Positions 8,961 to 18,914 are shown, numbered from the stretch's first letter. The stretch is DNA of 64,000 nt from Rhodanobacteraceae bacterium (GCA_030123585.1 CP126120.1:2791001-2855000), one strand, 5' to 3'. Numbers and translations are program-made. The notes: generated from the sequence alone by a model not told the origin.

Positions 8961-10964
8961 GTGACGTTGCGCCGCAAACTGCTGCTGGTCGCGCTGTCCA
9001 CGCTGGCCCTGCCGTGGGCGGGCTGGCTGTACGTGCGGCAGATGGAGCACCTGCTGCGCAACAGCCAGGAACAGGCGCTGCTGGCGATCGCGTTTGCGCT
9101 GGATCGCGGCCTGGTGGCGGTGGGCGCGGACCTGCCGAACACCGGCCAGAACTGGTACGTGCTGCACGCCACGCAGCCGATCGTGATCGACGGCAGCGAG
9201 GGCGACTGGGGTTCGATGGCGCGCTGGGCGCAGCATCCGTGGCCCGGCGTGGACGTGCAACTGGCCGATGATCCGGCCTGGCTCTACATGCGCATCAACG
9301 TCGCCGACGCGACCCACACGCGGCTGGACGCCCGGGATGCCGCGGCGGTCGAGGCCGACCACGTGGTGCTGCAACTGGTGCGCGGCACGCGCCAGCGCAG
9401 TTACCTGCTGGCCAGCGCGAACTCCGGCGCGATCCTTGCGCATCCGCTGGATCCGCGGGTGCACGGTCTTCCGGACCAGATCAGCGCGCAATGGCTGGAT
9501 GCCGGCAACACCTACCAGATCGAGCTGCGGATCCCGCGCGCGCAGGCGCCGGACGAACTGGGCGTCGGCGTGTTCGATGCCGATGCGCCCACCCGCTTCG
9601 ACGGCGGCAAGCCCGATGTCCGCCCCCTGCTCAACCTGTCGCCGGCGTTGTCGAACGACCTGACCCAACTCGCGCCCAGCGGCGTGCGGGTGCGGCTGCT
9701 CAGCGCCGACGGCTGGGTGATCGGCGAGGGCGGCAGCATGCTGGAATCGCCCAAGCCCCGGCGCGGTCGCTTCCCCTGGCTGCAACGGGTGCTTTCCGAC
9801 CTGCTGGTGGTGCCTTCGCTGGACCAGCGCCAGCGCCTGCCGCGCGACATCCCGCGCCTGTCCGAACCCGACGTGCAGCAGGCGCTGGATGGACAGGCCA
9901 CCGCCAACTGGCGCGGCGGCGACACGCCGGGCAGCGTGGTGCTGACGGTGGCGGTGCCGCTGGACGTGCGCGGGCAGAATCGCGGCGCGCTGGTGCTGGA
10001 ACAATCCAGCCAGGCGTTGCCGCTGCTGACCAATCGCGCGCTGCTCGGCCTGATGTTGGCCAGCGTCGCGGTGTTGCTGATCGCCGGCGCGGTGCTGTTC
10101 GCGTTCGCGACCTGGCTGTCGGTCAGGATCGGACGCCTGCGCGATGCCGCGGAGCAGGCGCAGCACCACGAGGGCCTCGAACTTGCGCAATTGCCGCTGG
10201 TGGAAGACCGCGATGAGCTCGGCGACCTCGCGCGCAGCCTGTCGCGCCTGCTGGAATCGATCGGCACCTACACCGAATACCTGCGCAAGCTCGCCTCGAA
10301 CCTGTCGCACGAACTCAACACGCCGCTGGCGATCGTGCGTTCGTCGCTGGAAAACCTGGAACACGGGCAGTTGCCGCGCGAAGCCATGCCGTATCTCGCG
10401 CGTGCGCGCGACGGCACGGCGCGCATCGGCGCCATCGTGCGCGCGATGAGCGAAGCCAGCCGCATGGAACGCGCGATGGCGTCCGCCGACGGCGAGGACA
10501 TGGATCTCGCTCAGGTGGTGCGCGGCTGCGCCGACGCCTACCGTCCGCTGGCCGGGACGCGTGAACTGCGCTGCGCGATTCCGGCGCAACCGGTGCCGCT
10601 GCACGGCGCGCCGGAACTGATCGCGCAGGCGCTGGACAAGCTGTTCGACAACGCGCTGTCGTTCACCGCGGCGGACGGCTGGATCGCGATCGCGCTGGAG
10701 CGCGCCGACGACGGCGCGGCGCGGATCGTGGTCTCCAACCGCGGCCCGCACCTGCCGGAGTCGATGCAGGGCCAGTTGTTCGATTCGCTGGTCAGCGTGC
10801 GCGGCGCGGGCGCGCGCGCCGGCGCGCCGCACCTCGGCCTCGGCCTCTACGTGGTGCGCCTGGTCGCGGAACTGCATCAGGGCAAGGTGTCGGCGCACAA
10901 CGACGAGGACGGCGTCACCTTCGAAATGGAACTGCGCGGCATGCGGCGGCCCGAGGGCGAATAG
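8961..10964 (+). CDS. Sensor histidine kinase, PdsS-like
   Basis: The 667-residue protein starts at GTG 8961 (MTLRRKLLLVALSTLALPWAGW). It has an N-terminal membrane segment, a long extracytoplasmic domain (about 25-350), a second membrane segment (about 355-380), HAMP, a dimerisation region with phospho-acceptor His450 in NLSHELNTPL, and a catalytic ATPase domain with N box DKLFDNAL and G box LGLGLYVVRL. The external domain has a DOMON-like or carbohydrate-binding look (IVIDGSEGDW). This is the PdsS architecture (TIGR03785). It probably phosphorylates the regulator just upstream. Confidence 0.85.
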   Translation: MTLRRKLLLVALSTLALPWAGWLYVRQMEHLLRNSQEQALLAIAFALDRGLVAVGADLPNTGQNWYVLHATQPIVIDGSEGDWGSMARWAQHPWPGVDVQLADDPAWLYMRINVADATHTRLDARDAAAVEADHVVLQLVRGTRQRSYLLASANSGAILAHPLDPRVHGLPDQISAQWLDAGNTYQIELRIPRAQAPDELGVGVFDADAPTRFDGGKPDVRPLLNLSPALSNDLTQLAPSGVRVRLLSADGWVIGEGGSMLESPKPRRGRFPWLQRVLSDLLVVPSLDQRQRLPRDIPRLSEPDVQQALDGQATANWRGGDTPGSVVLTVAVPLDVRGQNRGALVLEQSSQALPLLTNRALLGLMLASVAVLLIAGAVLFAFATWLSVRIGRLRDAAEQAQHHEGLELAQLPLVEDRDELGDLARSLSRLLESIGTYTEYLRKLASNLSHELNTPLAIVRSSLENLEHGQLPREAMPYLARARDGTARIGAIVRAMSEASRMERAMASADGEDMDLAQVVRGCADAYRPLAGTRELRCAIPAQPVPLHGAPELIAQALDKLFDNALSFTAADGWIAIALERADDGAARIVVSNRGPHLPESMQGQLFDSLVSVRGAGARAGAPHLGLGLYVVRLVAELHQGKVSAHNDEDGVTFEMELRGMRRPEGE

Positions 10965-11029
10965 ACGTCCAAAACCGTGCGGCGCCTGTTATCTTCGCCA
11001 GCTTGCTTCGCTGACTTCGTGTCGCCGTG

Positions 11030-12502
11030 ATGGACCAGACCCAATTCGATGCGCTGGCCCGCGCGGGCCACAACCGCATTCCGCTGGTGCGCGAGGTGCT
11101 GTCCGACCTCGACACGCCGCTGTCGGTGTATTTGAAACTCGCCGACGGCCCGTACACCTTCCTGCTGGAGTCGGTCGAGGGCGGCGCCAACTGGGGACGC
11201 TATTCGATCATCGGCCTGCCGGCACGGCGGGTCTTCAGTTTTCGCGCGCACACCTTGAGCGTGATCGAGGACGGCGCGGTGGTCGAAACGCGCGAGGTGG
11301 ACGATCCGCTTGCCGAAGTCGAGCGCCTGCGCGCGCAATACCGCGTGCCGCACCTGCCGGGCCTGCCCGCGTTCACGGGCGGGCTGGTCGGTTATTTCGG
11401 GTTCGAAACCGTCGGTTACGCCGAGCCGCGCCTGGCGAACTGGGATCGCCCCGATGAACTCGGCACGCCCGACATCCTGCTGGTGCTGGCCGAGGAAGTC
11501 GCGGTGTTCGACAACCTCAAGGGCCGCCTGTACCTGATCGTGCACGCCGATCCCGCGCGCCCGCACGCGTACGTACGCGCGCAACGGCGTCTTGACGCGT
11601 TGGCGCATCACCTGCGCCAGGGCGGCGCGGCGTACCCGCAACCCACGCACGGCGCCGTGCTGGACGAACGCGATTTCAAGTCCTCGTTCACGAAGGAGGC
11701 GTTCGAGGCGATGGTGGAACGCTGCAAGGAATACATCCGTGCCGGCGACGTGTTCCAGGTGGTGCCGTCGCAGCGCCTCAGCATCGGCTTCAACGCGCGC
11801 CCGGTGGATGTCTATCGCGCTTTGCGCGCGCTGAATCCCTCGCCATACATGTACTACTTCGATTTGGGCGAAACCCAGATCGTCGGCTCGTCACCGGAAA
11901 TCCTCGCGCGCCTGAAGGACGGCAAGGTGATCGTGCGTCCGCTCGCCGGCACCCGCAAGCGCGGTGCCACGCCGGAGGAAGACGCGGCGCTGGAGGCGGA
12001 ACTGCTGGCCGATCCCAAGGAGCGCGCCGAGCACCTGATGCTGATCGATCTCGGCCGCAACGACATCGGCCGCATCAGCGAAACCGGCAGCGTCGAGGTC
12101 AGCGATTCGTTCGCGATCGAACGCTACTCGCACGTGATGCACATCGTCTCGCAGGTCGAAGGCAAGGTGCGCCCCGGCACCGGCTACATGGACGTGCTGC
12201 GCGCGACGTTCCCGGCCGGCACGCTGTCCGGCGCGCCGAAGATCCGCGCCATCGAGATCATCCAGGAACTGGAGCCGTTCAAGCGCAACATCTACGCCGG
12301 CGCGATCGGCTGGATCGGCTGGTGGGGCGACGCCGACACCGCCATCGCGATCCGCACCGCCGTGATCCAGGACGGCCGCCTGCACGTGCAGGCCGGCGCC
12401 GGCATCGTGTACGACTCCGACCCCGCCGCCGAGTACGAAGAGACCATGAACAAGGGCCGCGCGTTGTTCCGCGCGGTGGCGCAGGCGGTGCGAGGGCTCT
12501 GA
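11030..12502 (+). CDS. trpE: Anthranilate synthase component I
   Basis: The 490-residue protein is a full TrpE. The N-terminal feedback-binding region contains LLESVEGGANWGRYSIIG. The C-terminal chorismate-binding domain has MYYFDLGETQIVGSSPEIL, RPLAGTRKRGATPEED, LIDLGRNDIGRI, RATFPAGTLSGAPKIRA and QAGAGIVYDSDP. With TrpG it converts chorismate and glutamine to anthranilate. A GTG three bases upstream (11027) is an alternative start. It is separated from trpGDC by three genes on the other strand. Confidence 0.96.
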   Translation: MDQTQFDALARAGHNRIPLVREVLSDLDTPLSVYLKLADGPYTFLLESVEGGANWGRYSIIGLPARRVFSFRAHTLSVIEDGAVVETREVDDPLAEVERLRAQYRVPHLPGLPAFTGGLVGYFGFETVGYAEPRLANWDRPDELGTPDILLVLAEEVAVFDNLKGRLYLIVHADPARPHAYVRAQRRLDALAHHLRQGGAAYPQPTHGAVLDERDFKSSFTKEAFEAMVERCKEYIRAGDVFQVVPSQRLSIGFNARPVDVYRALRALNPSPYMYYFDLGETQIVGSSPEILARLKDGKVIVRPLAGTRKRGATPEEDAALEAELLADPKERAEHLMLIDLGRNDIGRISETGSVEVSDSFAIERYSHVMHIVSQVEGKVRPGTGYMDVLRATFPAGTLSGAPKIRAIEIIQELEPFKRNIYAGAIGWIGWWGDADTAIAIRTAVIQDGRLHVQAGAGIVYDSDPAAEYEETMNKGRALFRAVAQAVRGL

Positions 12503-12510
12503 CGATTTTT

Positions 12511-12533
12511 CCCCTCTCCCTCCGGGAGAGGGG
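12511..12533. terminator. Hairpin between convergent trpE and FmdE-like gene
   Basis: CCCCTCTCCC and GGGAGAGGGG form a near-perfect stem after the trpE stop, preceded by a T run (12506-12510). On the minus strand that run becomes an A tract after the gene's 3' end. It belongs to the CCCTCTCCC dispersed family and probably ends transcription from both sides. Confidence 0.55.
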
Positions 12534-12544
12534 ATAAGCACGGG

Positions 12545-13156
12545 TCACGCCAGCGCGCGAACCTTCACCACCGCCGGATCGTCGGCGTGCTCGATCAGCA
12601 TGCGCCGCACGCGGTCCTGCCACAGGCGTCCGAATTCGCGGCGTTGCGCGGCGTCGGCCTGGCCGGTCATGGTCAACTGCATCAACGGGCGCATCATGGG
12701 GTTGCCCGTGACCGGACTGGTGTCGATCTCGACTTCGACTTCGTCGCCAGTGTCGTTGCGCTTGAAGCGGACACCCGCGACGTCGCCCTGCGCGTAATGC
12801 AGGAGATGGCTGCGGACATGGCGTCCGCCCAGTCCGTGGAAACCGTTGTCGGCGGCGGCGCCGGTGATCAAGGTGAGCACCTGCCCGATCACGCCGGTGA
12901 CGCCGGCGTCTTCGGCATCGTTCAAGTACACGCTGATGCCGCCGCGCTCGGGCACGCTGTCGGGATACAGATGGCGCAGCGCGGCGCGCGCGCTGAGCCA
13001 CCCGCCGGCGACGGTGGGGCAGGAGTGCCCGGCCAGCCGCACCGCGTCGGCGTAGTGGTACTCGATCATGCCGTCGTCGCTGGCGCCCAGCAGTTGCGCG
13101 AGGCCATCGTGCAACGTGAGCGCCGGCACTTCGGCGAAGAAATCCGGGAAAGCCAT
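12545..13156 (-). CDS. FmdE-like metal-binding protein (putative)
   Basis: The 203-residue protein contains GHSCPTVAGGWLSARAAL near residue 45, with a His-Ser-Cys-Pro motif. That resembles the start of the FmdE domain (COG2191, named for subunit E of formylmethanofuran dehydrogenase). A later GFHGLGGRHVRS segment follows. No methanogenic function is implied; FmdE domains in bacteria have no settled role. Its start codon overlaps the stop of the DUF2249 gene by one base (TAATG), so the two are coupled. The family call is from motif memory and moderate. Confidence 0.55.
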   Translation of the reverse strand: MAFPDFFAEVPALTLHDGLAQLLGASDDGMIEYHYADAVRLAGHSCPTVAGGWLSARAALRHLYPDSVPERGGISVYLNDAEDAGVTGVIGQVLTLITGAAADNGFHGLGGRHVRSHLLHYAQGDVAGVRFKRNDTGDEVEVEIDTSPVTGNPMMRPLMQLTMTGQADAAQRREFGRLWQDRVRRMLIEHADDPAVVKVRALA

Positions 13157-13431
13157 TACTGCGTGACCACGAAGTCGATCACCACCGGGCCGTCGCCGCC
13201 GCGCTGCTGGTAGATCACGTCGATGCGATCGCCGTAGCGTTGCTGCATCTGGTGCAGCAGCGGGATCGGATCGTGGTCGTTGACGAAGCGCATCGCCTCG
13301 CCGGCCTGCAGCGCATCGAGCGCGCCGAAGATCGCGGAGTGGCGGAAGCGGTGCGCGATGGCGCGCGCATCGAACGGGTAGGGCGTGTAGGTCGCGGTCT
13401 GGAGGGGCGTGCTATCGGCGGGCGTGCTCAT
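13156..13431 (-). CDS. DUF2249 domain protein
   Basis: The 91-residue protein has the DUF2249 pattern: FDARAIAHRFRHSAIFGALDAL, then GEAMRFVNDHDPIPLLHQM and QQRYGDRIDVIYQQRG. Such small SirA-like-fold domains are common next to hemerythrin and denitrification genes. Their function is unknown. The ATG at 13431 is preferred because the longer in-frame extension overlaps the aminopeptidase gene and is low complexity. It is coupled to the FmdE-like gene downstream, so the pair may act together. Confidence 0.75.
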   Translation of the reverse strand: MSTPADSTPLQTATYTPYPFDARAIAHRFRHSAIFGALDALQAGEAMRFVNDHDPIPLLHQMQQRYGDRIDVIYQQRGGDGPVVIDFVVTQ

Positions 13432-13499
13432 GGCCTTGCTCGTGCGTGTGGGAACCGCGCAAGAATGCGCCGCTGCCGGGCCGGCCGTATTGACCTGAG

Positions 13500-14612
13500 T
13501 CAGGGCGCGGGCCGGACTCCGGCTGGCGCCGTGCCGCCGTCCAGGAATGCGTCGCGTTGTGCCGCGGACTCGTCGCCGATCTTGCGGACGGCCGCGTAGA
13601 AGCGGGTCCAGTTGCCATCGCAGCGTTTGAACAGCGCGGCAAACGCCGGCACGCCGCGGTCGTACAGGCCGAACGGCAGCAGCTTGGCGTTGTTGATGGG
13701 CGTGTCGAACCAGCGGTCGTACTCCGTGTTGCCGTGCCACGCGGTGTCGCGGAGGTGTTCGTATTCGCGGCGCAGGTCGGCGAATGCCTGCGCCTTGCGT
13801 TCGCGCTTCGTCGCGTCGGGCAGGTCGCTCGCATACAACGCCTTCAGCTTTGCGCGCGTGGCCAGCACCAGCGCGGTGAATTGCTGCTTGCGCTCGGCCG
13901 CAGCGGGATCGGGCGGTGGCAAGTGGTTGTCCGCGTGCCACTCGCGCAGGCCCTCGCGTTGCACGAAAGTCGCGAACGATTCGTTGAACGCAGTGTCGTT
14001 CCTGACGTAGAACTGCTGGTGCGCGAGTTCGTGGAAGATCACCCCGGCGATTTCATCGTCGCTCCAGTGATCCATCGTGCTAAGCAGCGGATCGGCGAAG
14101 TGGCCGAGCGTGGAATACGCCGGTACGCCGCCGACCCAGACATCGTCGCCTTCCGCGGACAACTTGTTGGCCAGCGCCTCGGCGCGGTCGTGGTGGTAGA
14201 AACCCTGATACGCGACGCAACCCGCGAACAGGAAGCAATGCTCGACCGGCTGCAACGACAGCGGGGGCGTCGCGAACACGTTCCACATCACGAACGGCCT
14301 GTGGATGTCGGCGTACGTGGTGTAACTCTTGTTGCGCGGCAGTTTCAGCGTGTCGGAAGCGAACGCGCGGGTACGCAGCGCCAGTTGCAGGCGCGCGCGC
14401 AGTTCCGGCGGGGTGGCGGGATCGTCGATCAGGTGCGGGATCGGCTGGCGTGCGCGCAGGACCGCCAATTCGCCCGTGGCGAGGTGGGCGTAGTAACCGA
14501 GGGTGGAACAGCCGCCCAGAAGGCCAAACGTCAGCGCCGTCGCCAGCCCGAGCACGGATTTCCCGATGGCCTTGTTTCGCCGCGGTTGCACGGTCACACT
14601 TGCGTTTCTCAT
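13500..14612 (-). CDS. Predicted lipoprotein aminopeptidase (COG4324 type)
   Basis: The 370-residue protein begins with a signal peptide and lipobox LLGGC (Cys near 35), so it should be a lipoprotein. The zinc-protease motif HELAH sits in [13 protein letters not shown], followed about 15 residues on by [12 protein letters not shown], the third zinc-ligand region. This matches the COG4324 predicted aminopeptidases. Substrate is unknown. It is divergent from trpG with only 32 bp between starts, so the promoters must overlap. Confidence 0.82.
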   Translation of the reverse strand: MRNASVTVQPRRNKAIGKSVLGLATALTFGLLGGCSTLGYYAHLATGELAVLRARQPIPHLIDDPATPPELRARLQLALRTRAFASDTLKLPRNKSYTTYADIHRPFVMWNVFATPPLSLQPVEHCFLFAGCVAYQGFYHHDRAEALANKLSAEGDDVWVGGVPAYSTLGHFADPLLSTMDHWSDDEIAGVIFHELAHQQFYVRNDTAFNESFATFVQREGLREWHADNHLPPPDPAAAERKQQFTALVLATRAKLKALYASDLPDATKRERKAQAFADLRREYEHLRDTAWHGNTEYDRWFDTPINNAKLLPFGLYDRGVPAFAALFKRCDGNWTRFYAAVRKIGDESAAQRDAFLDGGTAPAGVRPAP

Positions 14613-14644
14613 TCGGACATGCGGCCCGGATCGGATCCCGCACG

Positions 14645-15241
14645 ATGCTGCTGCTGATCGACAACTATGACAGCTTCACGTTCAACCTCGCACAGTACCT
14701 GGGCGAGCTTGGGCAGGACGTGAAGGTGCTCCGCAACGATGCCATCGACGTCGCCGGCATCCGCGCGCTGGCGCCCGAACGCATCGTGATCTCGCCGGGG
14801 CCGGGCACGCCGGATGACGCCGGCATCACGTTGGACGTGATCCGCGAACTCGCGGGCGCAATCCCGATCCTCGGCGTGTGCCTCGGCCACCAGGCGATTG
14901 GGCAGGCGTTCGGCGGCAAGGTGATCCGCGCCGGTCACATCATGCACGGCAAGACTTCGCCGATCCGCCACCGTGGCGAGGGCGTGTTCGCGGGGTTGCC
15001 CGATCCGTTTACCGCCACGCGTTACCACTCGCTGGTGGTCGAGCGCGCGTCGCTGCCGGACTGCCTCGACATCACGGCGTGGACGGAAAGCCCGGCGGGT
15101 TCGTTCGACGAGATCATGGGACTGCGCCACAAGGCGCTGCCGGTCGAGGGCGTGCAGTTCCACCCGGAGTCGATCGAGACCCGGCACGGCCACGACCTGT
15201 TGCGCAATTTCCTCGCCGCGCGATTGCCCAAGGCGGCATGA
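14645..15241 (+). CDS. trpG: Anthranilate synthase component II (glutamine amidotransferase)
   Basis: The 198-residue class I amidotransferase has the nucleophile Cys79 in [11 protein letters not shown], the oxyanion SPGPGTP motif, and the His-Glu pair in [10 protein letters not shown]. It supplies ammonia to TrpE. In some bacteria one TrpG also serves PabB; that cannot be judged here. It overlaps trpD by four bases (ATGA). Confidence 0.96.
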   Translation: MLLLIDNYDSFTFNLAQYLGELGQDVKVLRNDAIDVAGIRALAPERIVISPGPGTPDDAGITLDVIRELAGAIPILGVCLGHQAIGQAFGGKVIRAGHIMHGKTSPIRHRGEGVFAGLPDPFTATRYHSLVVERASLPDCLDITAWTESPAGSFDEIMGLRHKALPVEGVQFHPESIETRHGHDLLRNFLAARLPKAA

Positions 15242-16281
15242 CCATGCCCATCACCCCGCACGACGCGCTGCAGCGCACGATCGAGCATCGCGAGATCTTC
15301 CACGACGAGATGATCGACCTGATGCGCCAGATCATGCGCGGCGAAGTGTCGCCGGCGATGACCGCGGCGATCCTGACCGGGCTGCGCGTGAAGAAGGAAA
15401 CGGTCGGCGAGATCACCGGCGCCGCCACGGTGATGCGCGAGCTGGCCGAAAAGGTGCAGGTACCCGCGCATCCGTACATGCTGGACATCGTCGGCACCGG
15501 CGGCGACGGCGCGCACAGCTTCAACATCTCCACCGCGTCGATGTTCGTCGCGGCGGCGGCCGGCGCGCGCGTCGCCAAGCACGGCAACCGCGGCGTGTCG
15601 TCGTCGTCGGGCAGCGCGGACGTGCTGGAGGCGCTGGGCGCGAAGATCGACCTCGGACCCGAACAGGTCGCGCGTTGCATCGAGCAGACCGGCATCGGCT
15701 TCATGTTCGCGCCGCGCTTCCATCCGGCGATGAAGGCGGTCGGCGCGGTGCGCCACGAGATGGGCGTGCGCACGCTGTTCAACATCCTCGGGCCGCTGAC
15801 CAACCCGGCCGGCGCGCCGAACATCCTGATGGGCGTGTTCCATCCCGATCTGGTCGGCATCCAGGTGCGCGTGCTGCAACGCCTCGGCGTCGAGCGTGCG
15901 CTGGTGGTGCACGGCAAGGATGGGCTGGACGAGATCTCGCTGGGCGCTGCGACGCTGGTCGGCGAGTTGCGCGGCGGCAAGGTGAGCGAATACGAAATCG
16001 ACCCCGAGCAGTTCGGGATTCCGATGGCGTCCAGCCGCAACCTGCGCGTCGCCGGTGCGGCGGAATCGAAGGCGATGCTGCTGCACGTGCTGGATGGCGG
16101 GGACGGCGTCGCGCGCAACATCGTCGCGCTCAATGCCGGCGCGGCGCTGTACGCGGCGGGGATCGCGGATTCGATCGGCGATGGCATCGTGCGCGCGCGT
16201 GTGGCGATCGACGAGGGTTCGGCGCGAGCGAAGCTCGACCAGTTTGTCGCGGCTACCCGGGCGCTTGCGCAACGCGCGTGA
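15238..16281 (+). CDS. trpD: Anthranilate phosphoribosyltransferase
   Basis: The 347-residue protein has the PRPP-binding [36 protein letters not shown] and the substrate region [13 protein letters not shown]. It attaches the phosphoribosyl group of PRPP to anthranilate. The ATG at 15238 overlaps the trpG stop. A second ATG at 15244 is possible. A 204-bp gap with repeats separates it from trpC. Confidence 0.96.
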   Translation: MTMPITPHDALQRTIEHREIFHDEMIDLMRQIMRGEVSPAMTAAILTGLRVKKETVGEITGAATVMRELAEKVQVPAHPYMLDIVGTGGDGAHSFNISTASMFVAAAAGARVAKHGNRGVSSSSGSADVLEALGAKIDLGPEQVARCIEQTGIGFMFAPRFHPAMKAVGAVRHEMGVRTLFNILGPLTNPAGAPNILMGVFHPDLVGIQVRVLQRLGVERALVVHGKDGLDEISLGAATLVGELRGGKVSEYEIDPEQFGIPMASSRNLRVAGAAESKAMLLHVLDGGDGVARNIVALNAGAALYAAGIADSIGDGIVRARVAIDEGSARAKLDQFVAATRALAQRA

Positions 16282-16344
16282 AGGTCCGGGTTCATTGTTC
16301 CAGCGCAAGCCGGAATCCGCCGTGCTGTCCGCATTGGATCAAAA

Positions 16345-16395
16345 TGGATTCCGGGTTCCGCATCCGATGAAGCCGGATGCGGCCCCGGAATGACG
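16345..16395. repeat. ATTCCGGG palindrome, copy 1 (between trpD and trpC)
   Basis: TGGATTCCGGGTTCCGCATC and its partner GATGCGGCCCCGGAATGACG form a long imperfect hairpin. The same outer sequence, with different inner stems, occurs at 22397, 33111 and twice near 48814. This is a dispersed palindromic repeat that could attenuate read-through from trpD to trpC. Confidence 0.7.
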
Positions 16396-16411
16396 ATGGG
16401 GTTGTTACGCT

Positions 16412-16481
16412 TTCCCGATTCCCGATTCCCGATTCCCGATTCCCGATTCCCGATTCCCGATTCCCGATTCCCGATTCCCGA
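16412..16481 (+). repeat. Ten tandem copies of heptamer TTCCCGA
   Basis: Ten exact copies of TTCCCGA run without interruption and end four bases before the trpC ATG. They occupy the place of the ribosome site. Seven-base units shift the reading frame with each copy gained or lost. Confidence 0.97.
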
Positions 16482-16485
16482 CTTC

Positions 16486-17289
16486 ATGAACGACATCCTG
16501 AAACGGATCCTTGCGCGCAAGCGCGAGGAAATCGCCGAGCGCAAGGCGCGCGTGTCCATGGCCGAGTTGCGTGCGCGGTGCGCGGACGCAACGCCGGCGC
16601 GCGGCTTCGCCGCGGGACTGCGGGCACGCGTCGATGCCGGCCATGCCGCGGTGATCGCGGAAGTGAAGAAGGCGAGTCCGTCGAAAGGCCTGATCCGCGC
16701 GGACTTCGATCCCGCCGCGATCGCGCGCAGTTATGCCGCCGGCGGTGCGGCCTGCCTGTCGGTGCTGACCGACGTGGATTTCTTCCAGGGCAGCGATGCG
16801 TACCTGCGCGAGGCGCGCGACGCGTGCGCGCTGCCGGTGCTGCGCAAGGATTTCACCCTCGACCGGTATCAGGTGCAGGAAGCGCGCGCGCTCGGCGCCG
16901 ACGCGATCCTGCTGATCGCCGCCGCGCTCGACAACGCGGCGCTGGCCAACCTGCATGCCTACGGCATCCAGTGCGGGCTCGACGTGCTGGTCGAGGTGCA
17001 CAACGCCGTGGACCTGGAACGGGCGCTGGCGCTGCCGGTCGAGGCGCGCACCCTGATCGGCATCAACAACCGCGATTTGCGGACGTTCGAGACCCGCATC
17101 GAAACCACGCTGGTGCTGCGGGACGATGTGCCGCGCGATCGCCTGCTGGTCACCGAAAGCGGGATCGCGACGCGCGACGACGTCGCGCGTCTGCGCGCGG
17201 CCGGCGTGCACGCGTTCCTGGTCGGCGAGACATTCATGCGCGCCGAAGATCCGGGCGCCGCGCTGGCGCAGCTGTTCGCCGAGGAGTGA
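16486..17289 (+). CDS. trpC: Indole-3-glycerol-phosphate synthase
   Basis: The 267-residue TIM-barrel enzyme shows [59 protein letters not shown] and [13 protein letters not shown], with the catalytic Lys and Glu residues. It closes the indole ring in tryptophan synthesis. It is monofunctional, not fused to TrpF. The ATG at 16486 gives the usual [16 protein letters not shown]. The heptamer array is also open in this frame back to an ATG at 16390, which would add a PDSRFPI repeat; this is thought not to be the true start. No Shine-Dalgarno is visible. Confidence 0.95.
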   Translation: MNDILKRILARKREEIAERKARVSMAELRARCADATPARGFAAGLRARVDAGHAAVIAEVKKASPSKGLIRADFDPAAIARSYAAGGAACLSVLTDVDFFQGSDAYLREARDACALPVLRKDFTLDRYQVQEARALGADAILLIAAALDNAALANLHAYGIQCGLDVLVEVHNAVDLERALALPVEARTLIGINNRDLRTFETRIETTLVLRDDVPRDRLLVTESGIATRDDVARLRAAGVHAFLVGETFMRAEDPGAALAQLFAEE

Positions 17290-17291
17290 AC

Positions 17292-17972
17292 ATGCAGCAG
17301 GGGGCGACTGACGGCGCTCGGCGCGTGGTGCTGTTCGATTTCGACGGCGTGCTGATCCGCGGCGACGCCTTCAACCTGTTTCTCAGGCAGCGTTTTCGCC
17401 GCGGCGGGTGGCGGTTGCTGCTGGCCTTGCCGCTGCTGCCTTGGCTTGCGGTCCTGGCTTGCTGGCGAAGCGGGCGCCTTGCGGACGGTCGCCTGCTGGT
17501 GCGTTGCGCGCTGTTCGGGGTGGGCGAGGCCCGTTACCAGCGCCTGGTGGACCGTTTCGCTGCGCAACTGGTGCATGGATCGCGTAGGTTTTCGCGCGAC
17601 GCGATCCGCGCGTTGCGCGATTGCGAGCGGTCCGGCGCGCGCGTGATCATCGTTTCGGGGTGCGAGGAACGGCTCCTCCGCGCATTGCTCGGCGAGCTTG
17701 GCCTCGGCCACGTGGAGGTGGTGGCGACCCGGCTGGCACGCGGATGGTTCGGGATGCACGTCGCGTGGCACAACATCGGCGCCGCCAAGGCGAAACGTCT
17801 GGCCGAGATCGGCATGGAGCCGCCCTGGGCGTCGGCGTTCAGCGACGCGTGGGCCGACCTTCCGCTGTTGCGCGGGGCGCAGGAAGCGGTGCTGGTCAAT
17901 GCCACCCCGAAGCTGTGCAAGCGCGTGGAGAAGGCGCTGGGGCGCAGCGTGACGCGGGTGGAGTGGTATTGA
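17292..17972 (+). CDS. HAD-family phosphatase (subfamily IB)
   Basis: The 226-residue protein has the HAD motifs: nucleophile DFDGVL near the N-terminus, motif II IIVSGC, and the acidic motif SDAWADLPLL near residue 190. The cap is inserted between motifs I and II and has a hydrophobic stretch (LLLALPLLPWLAVLACW). This suits the IB (phosphoserine phosphatase-like) group and hints at membrane association. The substrate is unknown. It starts three bases after trpC, so it is likely in the same transcript. Confidence 0.82.
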   Translation: MQQGATDGARRVVLFDFDGVLIRGDAFNLFLRQRFRRGGWRLLLALPLLPWLAVLACWRSGRLADGRLLVRCALFGVGEARYQRLVDRFAAQLVHGSRRFSRDAIRALRDCERSGARVIIVSGCEERLLRALLGELGLGHVEVVATRLARGWFGMHVAWHNIGAAKAKRLAEIGMEPPWASAFSDAWADLPLLRGAQEAVLVNATPKLCKRVEKALGRSVTRVEWY

Positions 17973-18012
17973 CGGAAAGCAGGGTGCCGGAAGCTGTTTC
18001 CGAATCCCGGAA

Positions 18013-18708
18013 CTATCGGGTACCCCTGACCACGATCGTCTTGCCCGACACGTCGATGCCGCCGCTGTCCTCGAGCTGCTTCAGCACGCGTCCGGCCATC
18101 TCGCGCGAGCAGCCGACGATCCGCGACAGTTCCTGCCGCGAGATGCGGATCTGGGTGCCGTCGGGATGGCTCATCGCGTCCGGTTCCTGGCACAGGTCCA
18201 GCAGGGTGCGCGCGATGCGGTTGGTGACGTCGAGGAACGCCATGCGGCTGACCTGGCGCGAGGTGCGCAGCAGGCGGTGGGTCAGTTGCAGGCCGATCGC
18301 GAACAGGATGCGCGGGCAATCCTCGCGCAGCGGCCCTTCGAACAGGTGGAACAGTTTCTCGTAGCCGATTTCGGCGAGTTCGCATGAACTGCGCGTGCGG
18401 ATCAGCACTTCGCGCTGCGCCTGTTCGACGAACAGGCCCATCTCGCCGATGAACTCGCCGCGGTTGATGTAGGCCAGGATCAGCTCGCGGCCCTGGTCGT
18501 CCTCGCTGCAGACGGTGACCGAGCCGTCGATCACGTAGAACAGGGTGTTGGCCGGGTCGCCGGGCCGCAGGATCGCGGTCTTGCCCGGGTAGCGACGGCG
18601 GTGGCACTGTTCCAGCAGCCGCTGCATCGCGGCGGGATCGGGCGCCAGCATCGCGGGTGCGTGCGAGCGCTCATAAACTTGTTGAAGGAGGTAGCGCAAT
18701 TCGGACAT
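18013..18708 (-). CDS. clp: CRP/FNR-family regulator Clp
   Basis: The 231-residue protein has a cyclic-nucleotide-binding fold (about 30-145: [28 protein letters not shown]) and a C-terminal helix-turn-helix ([25 protein letters not shown]). Sequence and length match Xanthomonas Clp, a global regulator of virulence and exopolysaccharide whose DNA binding is released by cyclic di-GMP rather than driven by cAMP. Whether this copy responds to c-di-GMP is inferred. The start at 18708 ([10 protein letters not shown]) is chosen over upstream Met codons that add unlike sequence. It is divergent from speD. Confidence 0.9.
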   Translation of the reverse strand: MSELRYLLQQVYERSHAPAMLAPDPAAMQRLLEQCHRRRYPGKTAILRPGDPANTLFYVIDGSVTVCSEDDQGRELILAYINRGEFIGEMGLFVEQAQREVLIRTRSSCELAEIGYEKLFHLFEGPLREDCPRILFAIGLQLTHRLLRTSRQVSRMAFLDVTNRIARTLLDLCQEPDAMSHPDGTQIRISRQELSRIVGCSREMAGRVLKQLEDSGGIDVSGKTIVVRGTR

Positions 18709-18914
18709 GGATTCCCTGCACTCCGTCACAGTTCCCGCGTGCGAGTTTACACGCCTGCAGTGATTGTGCCACATTCACGTTCGCGGACGGCGAGGGATGC
18801 GCCGGCGATCACTTTCCCGCATACTTCGCCCCTTCCCGCACCCGCCTTCAGCGCAGCCACCCGATCCAACCTGCGCAGGACGCACCGTTTCCATCCAGTT
18901 CCGAGGACACTGCC

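Noticed and set aside
16412..16481. CRISPR array
   Set aside because: The units are contiguous heptamers with no spacers. No other stretch in the window has regularly spaced repeats with unique spacers.
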